A DNA stretch of 38,460 bases, taken from the NCBI RefSeq assembly GCF_001720585.1, contig NZ_MABH01000068.1, forward strand, positions 1 through 38,460, read 5' to 3'. A model generated the notes under the pieces. The model had not been told where the DNA came from, made no database searches, and worked only from the letters and a program-made list of their open reading frames with translations. A program made the position numbers and the translations under genes. Positions 1 to 7,420 of this stretch are shown piece after piece. This DNA is from Cereibacter johrii (GTDB lineage Bacteria; Pseudomonadota; Alphaproteobacteria; Rhodobacterales; Rhodobacteraceae). Positions within the stretch are counted from its first letter, which is position 1. Each line of letters starts with the position of its first letter.

Positions 1-435
1 TTCGGCCTCGCGGCGGGCGCGTTCCTCGTCCTCGGCCTTCTGGCGCAGGGCCTCGGCGCGCTCACGCTCTTCGCGTTCCTTCGCCTCGAGTTCCTCGCGG
101 CGGCGCTGGCGCTCTTCCTCGCGCTGGCGCTCTTCATCGGCGCGGCGCTTGGCGTCCTCGACTTCGCGCAGCTTGGCGGCGCGCAGGGCGGCGAGGCGGC
201 GCTCCATCTCGGCATCGGAGATGCCGGCGGGGCGCTTCGCCGGGTCGCCGAGATGCGACGGCGAGCTCGTCGTGGTCGAAGACCCCGAGGCACCCGGCTT
301 CGGAACGACCACGCGCTTGCGCTTCGTTTCGACCAGGACACTCTTTGTGCGGCCGTGGCTGAAGCTTTGCTTCACCTGGCCCGAACGCGAGCCGCCACCC
401 AGGCCGAGGGGTTTCTTGCCGTCTGTATCGCTCAT
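1..435 (-). CDS. infB: Translation initiation factor IF-2, N-terminal part (cut by window edge)
   Basis: This is the first 145 codons of initiation factor IF-2, the GTPase that places initiator tRNA on the 30S subunit; the rest lies beyond base 1. The start ATG (433-435) overlaps the stop of the upstream ylxR gene as ATGA. The N-terminus reads MSDTDGKKPLGLGG, typical of alphaproteobacterial IF-2, followed by a basic stretch (RTKSVLVETKRKRVVV) and then, from about residue 80, a long charged helix rich in Glu, Arg and Ala (ERQREEERQRRREELEAKER). That matches the variable linker ahead of the IF-2 G domain. The GTPase motifs are outside the window, so the identification rests on this N-terminus and on its position at the end of rimP-nusA-ylxR. 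Confidence 0.93.
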   Translation of the reverse strand, partial: MSDTDGKKPLGLGGGSRSGQVKQSFSHGRTKSVLVETKRKRVVVPKPGASGSSTTTSSPSHLGDPAKRPAGISDAEMERRLAALRAAKLREVEDAKRRADEERQREEERQRRREELEAKEREERERAEALRQKAEDEERARREAE

Positions 436-1064
436 GCGTCTTTCGTATCCCTTCCGGCGGCCCTGCCGCCGATCTGCCCGCGAAGCCCGGCCAGTCTGGC
501 CGCTTCATCCTGAACGCGCGTCGTGAGTCCACCAGCCGCGAGCGCGCCGTGTATCGCATGTTCACGGCCGAATGCCAAACCCAATTCCCGGGCGGTCAGA
601 CAGCCGATGAACGACCTTTTCCCTTCGGGCGGATGCAGCTTCGATTTGCCGCGTTCCGACCCGTCGCTGGCCTGGATGAGAACTTTCGCCTCGTCCTTCG
701 ACAGCCAGTCCTTCACCTTCTCGTATCCGGCAACCGCCTCTCCCGCCTTGCGAGCAAGCGAGATGAGATCGATCACCCGCCGGGCGAGCTGCGCCTCCAC
801 CAGATCGGCCAGCCCCTCCGGCACCTTCACCGGCTGGCGCGCGGCCCGGGCGAAAAGCCCCTTGGCCGCGGCCTTCTCGATCGCCTTGCGGTCGGCCGAG
901 ACATACATGCCCCGGCCCGGCAGGCGCCCGAGGATGTCGGGCACCACCTGGCTCTCGGGGCCGAGGCCGAAGCGCACGAGGCCCGCCTTGGGCCCGCTCT
1001 CACCTGTCGCGAGGCAGCGCCGTTCCGGCTCGTCCCGCATGTCGTCCCGGCCTCCGCGAGTCAT
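432..1064 (-). CDS. ylxR: YlxR-family RNA-binding protein (DUF448) with L7Ae-like C-terminal half
   Basis: A 210-residue protein of the YlxR/DUF448 family, small nucleic-acid-binding proteins encoded between nusA and infB. The N-terminal half has the family hallmark RRCLATGES, then LVRFGLGP and LPGRGMYVSADRKAIEKA, ending near residue 80. The C-terminal half (RVIDLISLARKAGEAVAGYEKV, about residues 94-115) resembles the ribosomal L7Ae/L30e fold that alphaproteobacterial members carry as a fusion. The nusA stop is 14 nt upstream and infB overlaps the end by 4 nt, so it is an operon member. Start choice is uncertain: the second Met (start at 1040) has a GGAGG 10 nt before it, whereas the ATG at 1064 has only a weak GAAG. 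Confidence 0.9.
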   Translation of the reverse strand: MTRGGRDDMRDEPERRCLATGESGPKAGLVRFGLGPESQVVPDILGRLPGRGMYVSADRKAIEKAAAKGLFARAARQPVKVPEGLADLVEAQLARRVIDLISLARKAGEAVAGYEKVKDWLSKDEAKVLIQASDGSERGKSKLHPPEGKRSFIGCLTARELGLAFGREHAIHGALAAGGLTTRVQDEAARLAGLRGQIGGRAAGRDTKDA

Positions 1065-1078
1065 CGCTTCTGCGAGGC

Positions 1079-2686
1079 TCAGGCCTCGCCCTCCGTCTCT
1101 TCTTCTTCCTCGGCTTCCGGCGCGAGTTCGGTCGGATCGACCCAGCCCAGCATGACGCGTGCGGTCATCACCAGATGCTGCGCTTCCTCGAGGCTCACGT
1201 CGAACTTCTCGAGGACGCCCTCGTCCTTCACCCGCTGCCCGTTGACCGTGGTCCAGCCGCCGGCCAGTTCCCAGTCCGCGCAGGTGGCGAAGTCTTCGAG
1301 CGTCTTGATGCCGTCCTTGGCGAGCGCCTCGAGCATCTGCGGGGTCAGCCCTTCGAAACTGGCGAGGGAATCCTCGAGCCCGAGGGCACGGGCGGATTCC
1401 AGGGCCTTGCGGTTGGCTTCTTCCAGATGGTCGCGGGCGCGGGCCTGAAGCTCGGCGGCCGTGTCCTCGTCGAACCCGTCGATGGAAAGGAGTTCCTCGG
1501 GATCGACGTAGGCGACTTCCTCAAGGTTCGTGAACCCTTCGGACACCAGTAGTTGGGCCATCATCTCGTCGATATCAAGGGTCTCCATGAAGAGATTCGT
1601 CCGCTCGGCGAACTCGGCCTGGCGGCGAGCCGATTCGTCGGCCTCGGTCATGATGTCGATGTCGAGGGCCGTCAGCTGGCTCGCGAGGCGCACGTTCTGG
1701 CCGCGGCGGCCGATGGCGAGCGAGAGCTGCTCGTCGGGCACCACCACCTCGATCTTGCCGGCTTCCTCGTCGATCACGACCTTGGACACTTCGGCCGGCT
1801 GCAGCGCGTTCACGAGGAACGTGGCCTGATCCTGGTTCCACGGGATGATGTCGATCTTCTCGCCCTGCAGCTCGTTCACGACGGCCTGCACGCGGCTGCC
1901 GCGCATACCGACGCAGGCGCCGACCGGGTCGATCGAATTGTCGTAGGAGATGACCGCGATCTTCGCGCGCGAGCCCGGATCGCGGGCCACGGCCTTGATC
2001 TCGATGATGCCGTCGTAGATCTCCGGCACTTCCATCTTGAAGAGCTCGGCCATGAACTGCGGGTCGGTGCGGCTGAGGAAGACCTGCGGGCCGCGGGCCT
2101 CGCGGCGGACGTCCTTGATATAGGCGCGGATGCGGTCGTTCGGGCGGTAGCTTTCGCGGCCGATCTTCTCGTTGCGGCGCAGGATGCCCTCGCCGCGGCC
2201 GATGTCGACGATGATGTTGCCGTATTCCTCGCGCTTGACCACGCCGTTGATGATCGTGCCCTTGCGGTCCTTGAACTCGTCGTACTGACGGTCGCGCTCG
2301 GCCTCGCGCACCTTCTGCAGGATGACCTGCTTGGCCGATTGCGCGGCGATCCGGCCGAGGTCCACCGGCGGCACCTCGTCGATGATCTCGTCGCCGATCT
2401 TGGGATCCGCGAGGTAGCTTTTCGCCTGCTTCACCGTCAGCTGGGCGTGGTGATTCTCGATCAGCTCGTCCTCGACCACGGTGCGGATGCGGGCGAAGGT
2501 GGCGCGGCCGGTCTTGCGGTCGATCTTCACCCGGATGTCGAGATCCGAGCCGTAGCGCGACTTGGCAGCCCGCGCGAGGCTCTCTTCCATCGCCTGGATC
2601 ACCAGATCGGGATCGATCATCTTCTCCCGCGCGACCGCCTCGGCGGTTTGCAGCAGTTCAAGCTGGTTGGCAGAGGTGATTGCCAT
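1079..2686 (-). CDS. nusA: Transcription termination/antitermination factor NusA
   Basis: NusA (535 residues) binds RNA polymerase and nascent RNA and modulates pausing, intrinsic and Rho termination and antitermination. The order of domains is typical: N-terminal polymerase-binding domain (1 to about 125), S1 domain (NGVVKREEYGNIIVDIGRGEG), then two KH modules, including GMRGSRVQAVVNELQGEKID and LSLAIGRRGQNVRLAS, and two C-terminal helical repeats (VSEGFTNLEEVAYVD..; LAKDGIKTLEDFATCADWEL). It ends in an acidic tail (ELAPEAEEEEETEGEA). The second helical repeat is a usual feature of proteobacterial NusA. The start has GGGAG about 7 nt upstream. It lies 36 nt after rimP and 14 nt before ylxR. 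A hairpin in the operon leader (3354-3377) could allow NusA feedback on its own synthesis. Confidence 0.98.
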   Translation of the reverse strand: MAITSANQLELLQTAEAVAREKMIDPDLVIQAMEESLARAAKSRYGSDLDIRVKIDRKTGRATFARIRTVVEDELIENHHAQLTVKQAKSYLADPKIGDEIIDEVPPVDLGRIAAQSAKQVILQKVREAERDRQYDEFKDRKGTIINGVVKREEYGNIIVDIGRGEGILRRNEKIGRESYRPNDRIRAYIKDVRREARGPQVFLSRTDPQFMAELFKMEVPEIYDGIIEIKAVARDPGSRAKIAVISYDNSIDPVGACVGMRGSRVQAVVNELQGEKIDIIPWNQDQATFLVNALQPAEVSKVVIDEEAGKIEVVVPDEQLSLAIGRRGQNVRLASQLTALDIDIMTEADESARRQAEFAERTNLFMETLDIDEMMAQLLVSEGFTNLEEVAYVDPEELLSIDGFDEDTAAELQARARDHLEEANRKALESARALGLEDSLASFEGLTPQMLEALAKDGIKTLEDFATCADWELAGGWTTVNGQRVKDEGVLEKFDVSLEEAQHLVMTARVMLGWVDPTELAPEAEEEEETEGEA

Positions 2687-2722
2687 GGTCGTGCTCCCGG
2701 TAAACGGTCAGTGGCGGGTTGG

Positions 2723-3337
2723 TCAGTGCTTGGTGGGGGGCTGCTCGGCCTCGTCGGCCTCCTCGCCTTCCGATTCCTCGATCTCGTCGAACTGGCTCTC
2801 GTCGAAATTGCCCGACGCCTTCTTCTGGCGCAGCATCTCGGCGATCAGCTCCTCGGTGAGGATGAGCTTCGCATCGGCGAGCCAGTCGAACTTCAGCCCG
2901 ATGGTCACATAGCTGTCGCGGCCGTCCTCGATGGTGATGAGAACCTCGTCCCCCTCGGTGCCCGCCAGCTCGCCCTTGAAGCGGCGGCGTCCGTCGATGA
3001 GTTCGGTGGTCTCGATCCGGGCCTCGTAGCCCGTCCAGACGTCGAAATCCTTCAGCCGGGTCAGCGGCCGGTCGATGCCCGGGCTCGAGACCTCGAGCGT
3101 GTAATTCTCTTCGATCGGATCTTCGACGTCCAGCACGGCGGAGACGGCGGTCGAGATCTCGGCGCATTCGTCGACGACGATGCCGCCGTCGGGCCGGTCG
3201 GCCATGATCTGCAGCGTGCGGGTCTTGCCGCTCATCAGCCGGAGGCGGACAAGCTCGAATCCCATGCCCTCGATCACCGGCGTCACGATGTCGGCGAGGC
3301 GGCGGTCGATGGCGGTCTTGGCGACGAGGTCGGACAT
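2723..3337 (-). CDS. rimP: Ribosome maturation factor RimP
   Basis: RimP (204 residues) acts in late 30S ribosomal subunit maturation. The sequence shows the family core: [18 protein letters not shown] near the N-terminus, [21 protein letters not shown], then [17 protein letters not shown], which is the signature of the RimP N-terminal domain, followed by an SH3-like C-terminal half ([19 protein letters not shown]). The tail ([18 protein letters not shown]) is strongly acidic and longer than in E. coli. I chose ATG 3335-3337 (MSDLVAK) because homologues start here and a GGGGG lies 5-9 nt upstream; the frame stays open further upstream, but that stretch contains the leader hairpin and looks non-coding. 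First gene of the rimP-nusA-ylxR-infB operon. Confidence 0.96.
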   Translation of the reverse strand: MSDLVAKTAIDRRLADIVTPVIEGMGFELVRLRLMSGKTRTLQIMADRPDGGIVVDECAEISTAVSAVLDVEDPIEENYTLEVSSPGIDRPLTRLKDFDVWTGYEARIETTELIDGRRRFKGELAGTEGDEVLITIEDGRDSYVTIGLKFDWLADAKLILTEELIAEMLRQKKASGNFDESQFDEIEESEGEEADEAEQPPTKH

Positions 3338-3353
3338 GGGAACCCCCAAAACG

Positions 3354-3377
3354 AAAAAACGGGCCGAGCGGCCCGTT
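3354..3377 (-). terminator. Intrinsic-terminator-like hairpin in the rimP leader (candidate attenuator)
   Basis: On the minus strand an 8-bp perfect stem (AACGGGCC / GGCCCGTT, loop GCTC) is followed at once by a run of six T. It sits 17 nt ahead of the rimP ATG and points into the operon. No minus-strand gene lies upstream that would need terminating: the neighbour cysQ reads away. The hairpin is therefore a leader attenuator candidate rather than an ordinary gene-end terminator. The structure is seen directly; the attenuation role is inferred. Confidence 0.75.
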
Positions 3378-3432
3378 GCGATCATCGGTGGAGCCATCGG
3401 TTTTGGAAGCCGAGGCGCCGCTATGGAGAGGG

Positions 3433-3461
3433 CGTATAGGCCCATTCCGGCCGGGACGCAA
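3433..3461 (-). promoter_or_regulatory. Candidate promoter of the rimP-nusA operon
   Basis: On the minus strand TTGCGT (3461-3456) and TATACG (3438-3433) are separated by exactly 17 nt. This would start transcription near 3426, about 90 nt before the rimP ATG and upstream of the leader hairpin. The -10 matches four of six consensus bases and the -35 three of six, so this is plausible but unproven. Confidence 0.4.
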
Positions 3462-3603
3462 GTCTGGAGTGCGGAGGCCGCGGAGGCAGGGCCTTGGGCG
3501 CGGTTGCGGCGGGCCGCCGGGGCGGGCATGGAAACCTTGCCGTCCGGCGGCCGAGCGGGGATAAGGTCGCATCCGGCATCGCTCCCCACATCGAGGATCC
3601 TCC

Positions 3604-4398
3604 ATGAATTACGACGATCTGACCGCCCTCATCCGCCGTCTCGCGCTGGAGGCGGGCGACAGGATCATGGAGGTCTACAACGGCCCCGATTTCGAGGTGA
3701 AGGCGAAGTCCGATGCCAGCCCCGTGACCGAGGCCGACGAGGCCGCCGACCGGCTGATCTCGGCCGGCCTGCGCGCGGCCTATCCCGACATCCCGCTCAT
3801 CACCGAGGAGCAGGCCGACTCGCACGGGCTCAGCGCCAGCACCTTTCTGATCGTCGATCCGCTCGACGGCACCAAGGAGTTCGTCCAGCGGCGCGGCGAC
3901 TTCACCGTGAACATCGCCTATGTCGAGGAGGGGGTGCCGGTCCGCGGCGTCGTCTATGCCCCCGCAAAGGGACGCCTCTTCTACACCCAGGCGGACGGCA
4001 CCGCCGTCGAGGAGACGGGCGCGCTCGACAAGACGAAGCCCGGCAACCTGCGCAGGCTCTCGGTCTCGAAGCCCGACAACGGCGCGCTGATGGTGGTGGC
4101 CTCGAAGTCGCACCGCGATCAGGCGACCGACGATTACATCGCGAAATATGCGGTGAAGGACATGACGAGCGCGGGCTCGAGCCTGAAGTTCTGCCTCGTG
4201 GCGACGGGGGAGGCCGACCTCTATCCGCGGCTCGGCCGCACGATGGAGTGGGACACGGCGGCGGGCGATGCGGTGCTGCGCGGCGCGGGCGGGGTGGTGG
4301 TGCGTTTCGACGATCACCAGCCGCTCGCCTACGGCAAGTCCGGCTGGGACAACCCCTTCTTCATCGCCCATGCGCCGGGCGTGACGCTCAAGTCCTGA
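3604..4398 (+). CDS. cysQ: 3'(2'),5'-bisphosphate nucleotidase CysQ
   Basis: CysQ (264 residues) hydrolyses 3'-phosphoadenosine 5'-phosphate to AMP, recycling the by-product of sulfate assimilation and sulfotransfer. It belongs to the Mg-dependent, lithium-sensitive inositol monophosphatase superfamily. The metal-binding motifs are visible: ITEEQ (about 66-70), DPLDGTKEF (85-93) and, near the C-terminus, [13 protein letters not shown] (W-D-x-A-A-G-D). The DGTKEF form is characteristic of CysQ within the superfamily. ATG 3604 is preceded by GAGGA at 3593-3597, inside the palindrome GAGGATCCTC. The gene is divergent from rimP and is followed 37 nt later by kdsB on the same strand. Confidence 0.95.
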   Translation: MNYDDLTALIRRLALEAGDRIMEVYNGPDFEVKAKSDASPVTEADEAADRLISAGLRAAYPDIPLITEEQADSHGLSASTFLIVDPLDGTKEFVQRRGDFTVNIAYVEEGVPVRGVVYAPAKGRLFYTQADGTAVEETGALDKTKPGNLRRLSVSKPDNGALMVVASKSHRDQATDDYIAKYAVKDMTSAGSSLKFCLVATGEADLYPRLGRTMEWDTAAGDAVLRGAGGVVVRFDDHQPLAYGKSGWDNPFFIAHAPGVTLKS

Positions 4399-4435
4399 CC
4401 GCCCACGTCCTCCCCGTCCCCATCCGGAAGTGCCC

Positions 4436-5233
4436 ATGTCCGTCCTGATCGCCATCCCCGCCCGCTACGCCTCGACCCGCTACCCGGGCAAGCCGCTCGT
4501 CACGCTCCGCGATCCGGACGGCACCGAGAAGACCCTGATCCGCCGCAGCTGGGAGGCGGCGATGGCGGTGCGCGGCATCGACCGCGTGGTGGTCGCGACC
4601 GACGACGACCGCATCCGCACCGCGGCCGAGGCGTTCGGCGCCGAGGTGGTCATGACCTCTCCCGACTGTCGCAACGGCACCGAACGCTGCGCCGAGGTGG
4701 CGGCGGCGCTGCCGGGCTACGAGATCGTGGTGAACCTGCAGGGCGACGCCCCGCTCACGCCCTCGTGGTTCATCGAAGAGCTGGTGGCGGGCCTGCGCGA
4801 GGATCCTTCGGCGGAAGTGGCGACGCCGGTGCTGCGCTGCGACGGGCGCGCGTTGAACGGCTTTCTGACCGACCGGCGCGCGGGCCGCGTCGGCGGCACG
4901 ACCGCCGTCTTCGGCGCCACGCGCCACGCGCTCTATTTCTCGAAGGAAGTGATCCCCTACACCGGCCGGGCCTATGGCGATGCCGAGGAGACGCCGGTCT
5001 TCCATCATGTCGGCGTCTATGCCTACCGGCCCGCCGCGCTGGCGGCCTATCCCTCCTGGCCCATCGGCCCGCTGGAAGAGCTGGAGGGGCTCGAGCAGCT
5101 CCGCTTCCTCGAGAATGGCCGGTCGGTGCTCTGCGTCGAGGTCGAGGCCCGCGGCCGTCAGTTCTGGGAGCTCAACAACCCCGAGGATGTGGTGCGGATC
5201 GAGGCCATGCTGGCCGAGATGCAGCGCGGCTGA
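4436..5233 (+). CDS. kdsB: 3-deoxy-manno-octulosonate cytidylyltransferase (CMP-Kdo synthetase) family
   Basis: This 265-residue protein belongs to the family that makes CMP-Kdo from CTP and Kdo for LPS inner-core synthesis in the cytoplasm. Family motifs: IPARYASTRYPGKPL (about 6-20), VVVATDDDRI, NGTERCAEV, NLQGDAPL, FHHVGVYAYR and LEQLRFLENG near the C-terminus. Two deviations from the common form are visible: QGDAP, where many KdsB proteins have QGDEP, and a small insertion, DPDGTEK, after the nucleotide-binding loop. The start is the ATG at 4436, with GGAAG 5 nt upstream; a GTG two codons earlier is less likely. A related sugar specificity cannot be excluded. A second Kdo-pathway gene, kdsD, lies at 10.1-11.1 kb. 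Confidence 0.87.
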   Translation: MSVLIAIPARYASTRYPGKPLVTLRDPDGTEKTLIRRSWEAAMAVRGIDRVVVATDDDRIRTAAEAFGAEVVMTSPDCRNGTERCAEVAAALPGYEIVVNLQGDAPLTPSWFIEELVAGLREDPSAEVATPVLRCDGRALNGFLTDRRAGRVGGTTAVFGATRHALYFSKEVIPYTGRAYGDAEETPVFHHVGVYAYRPAALAAYPSWPIGPLEELEGLEQLRFLENGRSVLCVEVEARGRQFWELNNPEDVVRIEAMLAEMQRG

Positions 5234-5622
5234 GGCTCCTCCGGCCGGCAGGGGTGCGGCCCGCGGCATCATGCCGCATCCCTTCTGCGAAGGTTACGGG
5301 CGCCGGGGATCGTGCATGGAACGGGGCGCCCGATGAAGGCGTTCCGCTTCGATCCTGCCGAAGGGCGGGCGGCAGAAGGCCGACTTGCCCCGACGCATGT
5401 CGGGATGAAGCAACGGCCATTTCAGCTGTCTGAACCTCTGCTTGCCGCCGGTTTTCCGCGCTCCGTCCGGCACCGAAAGGCGAGATTCTTATCCACAGGA
5501 GGGAACTTTTCCTACCGGCACCAAATTGCCGACATGTTGCTGCGATAGGGTGCGGCGAGTTCCAACTCCGTGTAGTTTGCACGGAGCCTGCGGATCAGGG
5601 CAGGCGAACCAGAGTGAGAGCT
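5234..5622. other. Intergenic region ahead of galU, no supported gene
   Basis: These 389 bp between kdsB and galU contain no convincing gene: the open frame at 5335-5548 lacks a ribosome-binding site and family similarity. It does hold a 15-bp palindrome GCGGCAT-C-ATGCCGC (5263-5277), a perfect DnaA-box 9-mer (5489-5497) and a hairpin CTCCGTG/CACGGAG (5566-5572 with 5580-5586) 36 nt before the galU ATG. I see no clear sigma-70 promoter. Confidence 0.6.
5489..5497 (+). promoter_or_regulatory. Perfect DnaA-box 9-mer
   Basis: TTATCCACA is the high-affinity DnaA-box consensus and is located about 126 nt ahead of galU. A single copy is not an origin, but a consensus box in a GC-rich genome is unlikely enough by chance to record. 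It may titrate DnaA, link galU to the cell cycle, or simply be coincidental. Confidence 0.45.
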
Positions 5623-6516
5623 ATGACAACAAACAAGGTTACCAAGGCCGTATTTCCCGTCGCAGGACTGGGCACGCGCTTTCTGCCGGCGACCAAGTCG
5701 ATCCCGAAAGAGATCATGACGCTGGTCGACCGCCCCCTGATCCAATATGCGATCGATGAGGCCCGGGCGGCCGGCATCAAGGAATTCATTTTCGTCACCT
5801 CGCGCGGCAAGAGCGCGCTCGAGGATTATTTCGACAATGCGCCCGAACTCGAAGCGGCGCTGAAGAAGCCCGGCAAGGAGCATCTGCTCGACGTGCTGGA
5901 AAGCACCAACATGGAAAGCGGCGCCATCGCCTATGTCCGCCAGCACAAGGCGCTGGGCCTCGGCCATGCGGTCTGGTGCGCGCGCCGCCTGATCGGCGAC
6001 GAGCCCTTCGCGGTGATGCTGCCCGACGACGTGATCGCGGCCGAGAAGCCCTGCCTGCAGCAGATGGTGGAGGCCTACGAACAGACCGGCGGCAACATGG
6101 TGGCCGCGATGGAAGTGCCGCCCGAGAAAGCCTCGGCCTATGGCGTGCTCTCGGTCGCCGAGGACATGGGCTCGATCGTCAAGGTCAATGGCATGGTCGA
6201 GAAGCCGAAGGAAAATCCGCCGTCCAACCTCGCCGTGATCGGGCGCTACATCCTGACGCCGCAGGTTCTGAACAACCTGAACCGCAAGAAGGAAGGCGCC
6301 GGGGGCGAGATCCAGCTGACCGATGCGATCGCCGAAGAGATCGACGATTCGGGCAAGGTCTACGGCTTCCGCTTCCGCGGCCAGCGCTACGACTGCGGAT
6401 CGAAGGCCGGCTTCCTGCAGGCGACCGTGGCCTTCGGCCTCGCCCGCCCCGAGCTGCGGGAAGAGTTCTCGGGCTATCTGCACGACATGATGGCTCTGGA
6501 GAAGGCGGCGCAATAA
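5623..6516 (+). CDS. galU: UTP-glucose-1-phosphate uridylyltransferase GalU
   Basis: GalU (297 residues) makes UDP-glucose from UTP and glucose 1-phosphate, feeding exopolysaccharide, LPS core and membrane-derived glucan synthesis. The nucleotidyltransferase loop VFPVAGLGTRFLPATKSIPK occupies residues 10-29, followed by VDRPLIQYAIDEA, FVTSRGKSALEDYFD and the GalU signature around AVMLPDDVI. EIQLTDAI and the sugar-binding motif YDCGSKAGFLQA are present near the C-terminus. Length and motif order are normal. The ATG at 5623 was preferred over a GTG at 5614; a GAGAG stretch precedes it. It ends at a strong hairpin (6537-6582), so galU is probably transcribed alone. Confidence 0.97.
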   Translation: MTTNKVTKAVFPVAGLGTRFLPATKSIPKEIMTLVDRPLIQYAIDEARAAGIKEFIFVTSRGKSALEDYFDNAPELEAALKKPGKEHLLDVLESTNMESGAIAYVRQHKALGLGHAVWCARRLIGDEPFAVMLPDDVIAAEKPCLQQMVEAYEQTGGNMVAAMEVPPEKASAYGVLSVAEDMGSIVKVNGMVEKPKENPPSNLAVIGRYILTPQVLNNLNRKKEGAGGEIQLTDAIAEEIDDSGKVYGFRFRGQRYDCGSKAGFLQATVAFGLARPELREEFSGYLHDMMALEKAAQ

Positions 6517-6536
6517 CCGCCCGACACGCGCATTCC

Positions 6537-6582
6537 GGCCCCCGGCCCGGCGTTCCTGACGCGCCGCCCGGGGGCCGTTTTC
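6537..6582 (+). terminator. Intrinsic terminator after galU
   Basis: GGCCCCCGG (6537-6545) pairs with CCGGGGGCC (6568-6576). An inner CGGCG/CGCCG stem and a short internal bulge extend the hairpin. A GTTTTCATTT tract follows. It lies 20 nt after the galU stop. Confidence 0.8.
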
Positions 6583-6888
6583 ATTTCTGGATGCGGTCGG
6601 GCTCGCCGGCAGCGCGGTCGGCGACACGGCCTCTCCGCCTGCCGCTCTATCGGCCTGACCGGGTAGGGCCGTGTCATCGGTTGGCCGCGAGGGGTCCCAA
6701 GCGCAGCTGCGCCTGAAGCGCCGGACTTCCGGGTCGGACCGGCATCGAGCTGGGCCACGTCCAGACCCGCTCAGACGTGCAGACAGGGGGGGCCGCTCGC
6801 CCCTTGGGCTTGGCCGCTCCGGCACGTCCATCCGACAGGGGTCGCAGGACGCAACGGTGATCTCGCGCGCAAAACCAGAGGATGCGAT
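6583..6888. other. Gene-free stretch between the galU and ptsN terminators
   Basis: About 300 bp separate two facing terminators and show no convincing coding region. Two structured elements are visible: a 9-bp inverted repeat, GACACGGCC (6623-6631) with GGCCGTGTC (6667-6675), enclosing 35 nt, and a 12-bp palindrome GCGCAGCTGCGC (6701-6712). Neither matches an RNA family I recognise. Confidence 0.5.
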
Positions 6889-6914
6889 GAAAATGGGCGG
6901 CACGGGGCCGCCCC
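6888..6914 (-). terminator. Intrinsic terminator after ptsN
   Basis: On the minus strand GGGCGGC (6913-6907) pairs with GCCGCCC (6901-6895) around a 5-nt loop and is followed by ATTTTC. The hairpin begins 9 nt after the ptsN stop and closes the long minus-strand unit. Confidence 0.8.
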
Positions 6915-6922
6915 AAGACCGT

Positions 6923-7387
6923 TCAGGCGGCTTGCGGGGCGCGGGTCTCGGTGAGGATCGCGTGCAGCTTGGCCGGGTCGGTGTTCGACCGGAGCTTGGT
7001 GCAGACGCCCGAGTCGCGCATGGTGCGCGAGACGAGCGCCAGAGCCTTCAGGTGATCGACGCCCGAATCCTTGGGCGCGAACAGCGCGAAGACCAGATCC
7101 ACCGGCTGGCGGTCGACGCTGTCATAGTCGAGCGGTTTCTCGAGGCGCAGGAACACCCCCACGATCCGGTCGAGATCTTCGAGCCGGGCATGGGGCAGGG
7201 CGATGCCATGCCCGACGCCGGTCGGCCCCAGGCTCTCGCGCTCCTGCAGGCCGTCGATGGCCACCGACGCATTCAGAGCGTAGGCCTGCGCGGCGACCTC
7301 TCCCAGTTCCTGGAAGAGGCGCTTCTTGCTCGTGACCTGGCTCAGAACCCGAACGGCTCCTGGCATCAGAAGTTTGGATAGTTCCAT
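6923..7387 (-). CDS. ptsN: PTS IIA-like nitrogen-regulatory protein PtsN (EIIA-Ntr)
   Basis: PtsN (154 residues) is the terminal phosphoacceptor of the nitrogen phosphotransferase chain (PtsP-PtsO-PtsN), a cytoplasmic regulator rather than a sugar transporter. The EIIA-type active site GVGHGIALPHAR places the phosphorylated histidine at about H66. VDLVFALFAPKDSGVDHLKALALVSRTMRD is the usual EIIA-Ntr C-terminal core. It follows hpf by 33 nt on the same strand and ends at a good terminator. The order lptB-hpf-ptsN matches many proteobacteria, although the rpoN gene usually next to hpf is not here. Its regulatory targets in this organism cannot be read from the sequence. Confidence 0.96.
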   Translation of the reverse strand: MELSKLLMPGAVRVLSQVTSKKRLFQELGEVAAQAYALNASVAIDGLQERESLGPTGVGHGIALPHARLEDLDRIVGVFLRLEKPLDYDSVDRQPVDLVFALFAPKDSGVDHLKALALVSRTMRDSGVCTKLRSNTDPAKLHAILTETRAPQAA

Positions 7388-7420
7388 GGGCGGTCGCTTG
7401 TCCTGCGCCTCGGGCGCGCG

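Noticed and set aside
1553-3439. A 628-codon plus-strand open frame opposite nusA and rimP
   Set aside because: Shadow of conserved minus-strand genes; repetitive Asp, His, Leu and Val composition.
5335-5548. A possible 70-residue gene before galU
   Set aside because: No Shine-Dalgarno site, no recognisable motif, and it contains the DnaA-box region; better explained as leader sequence.
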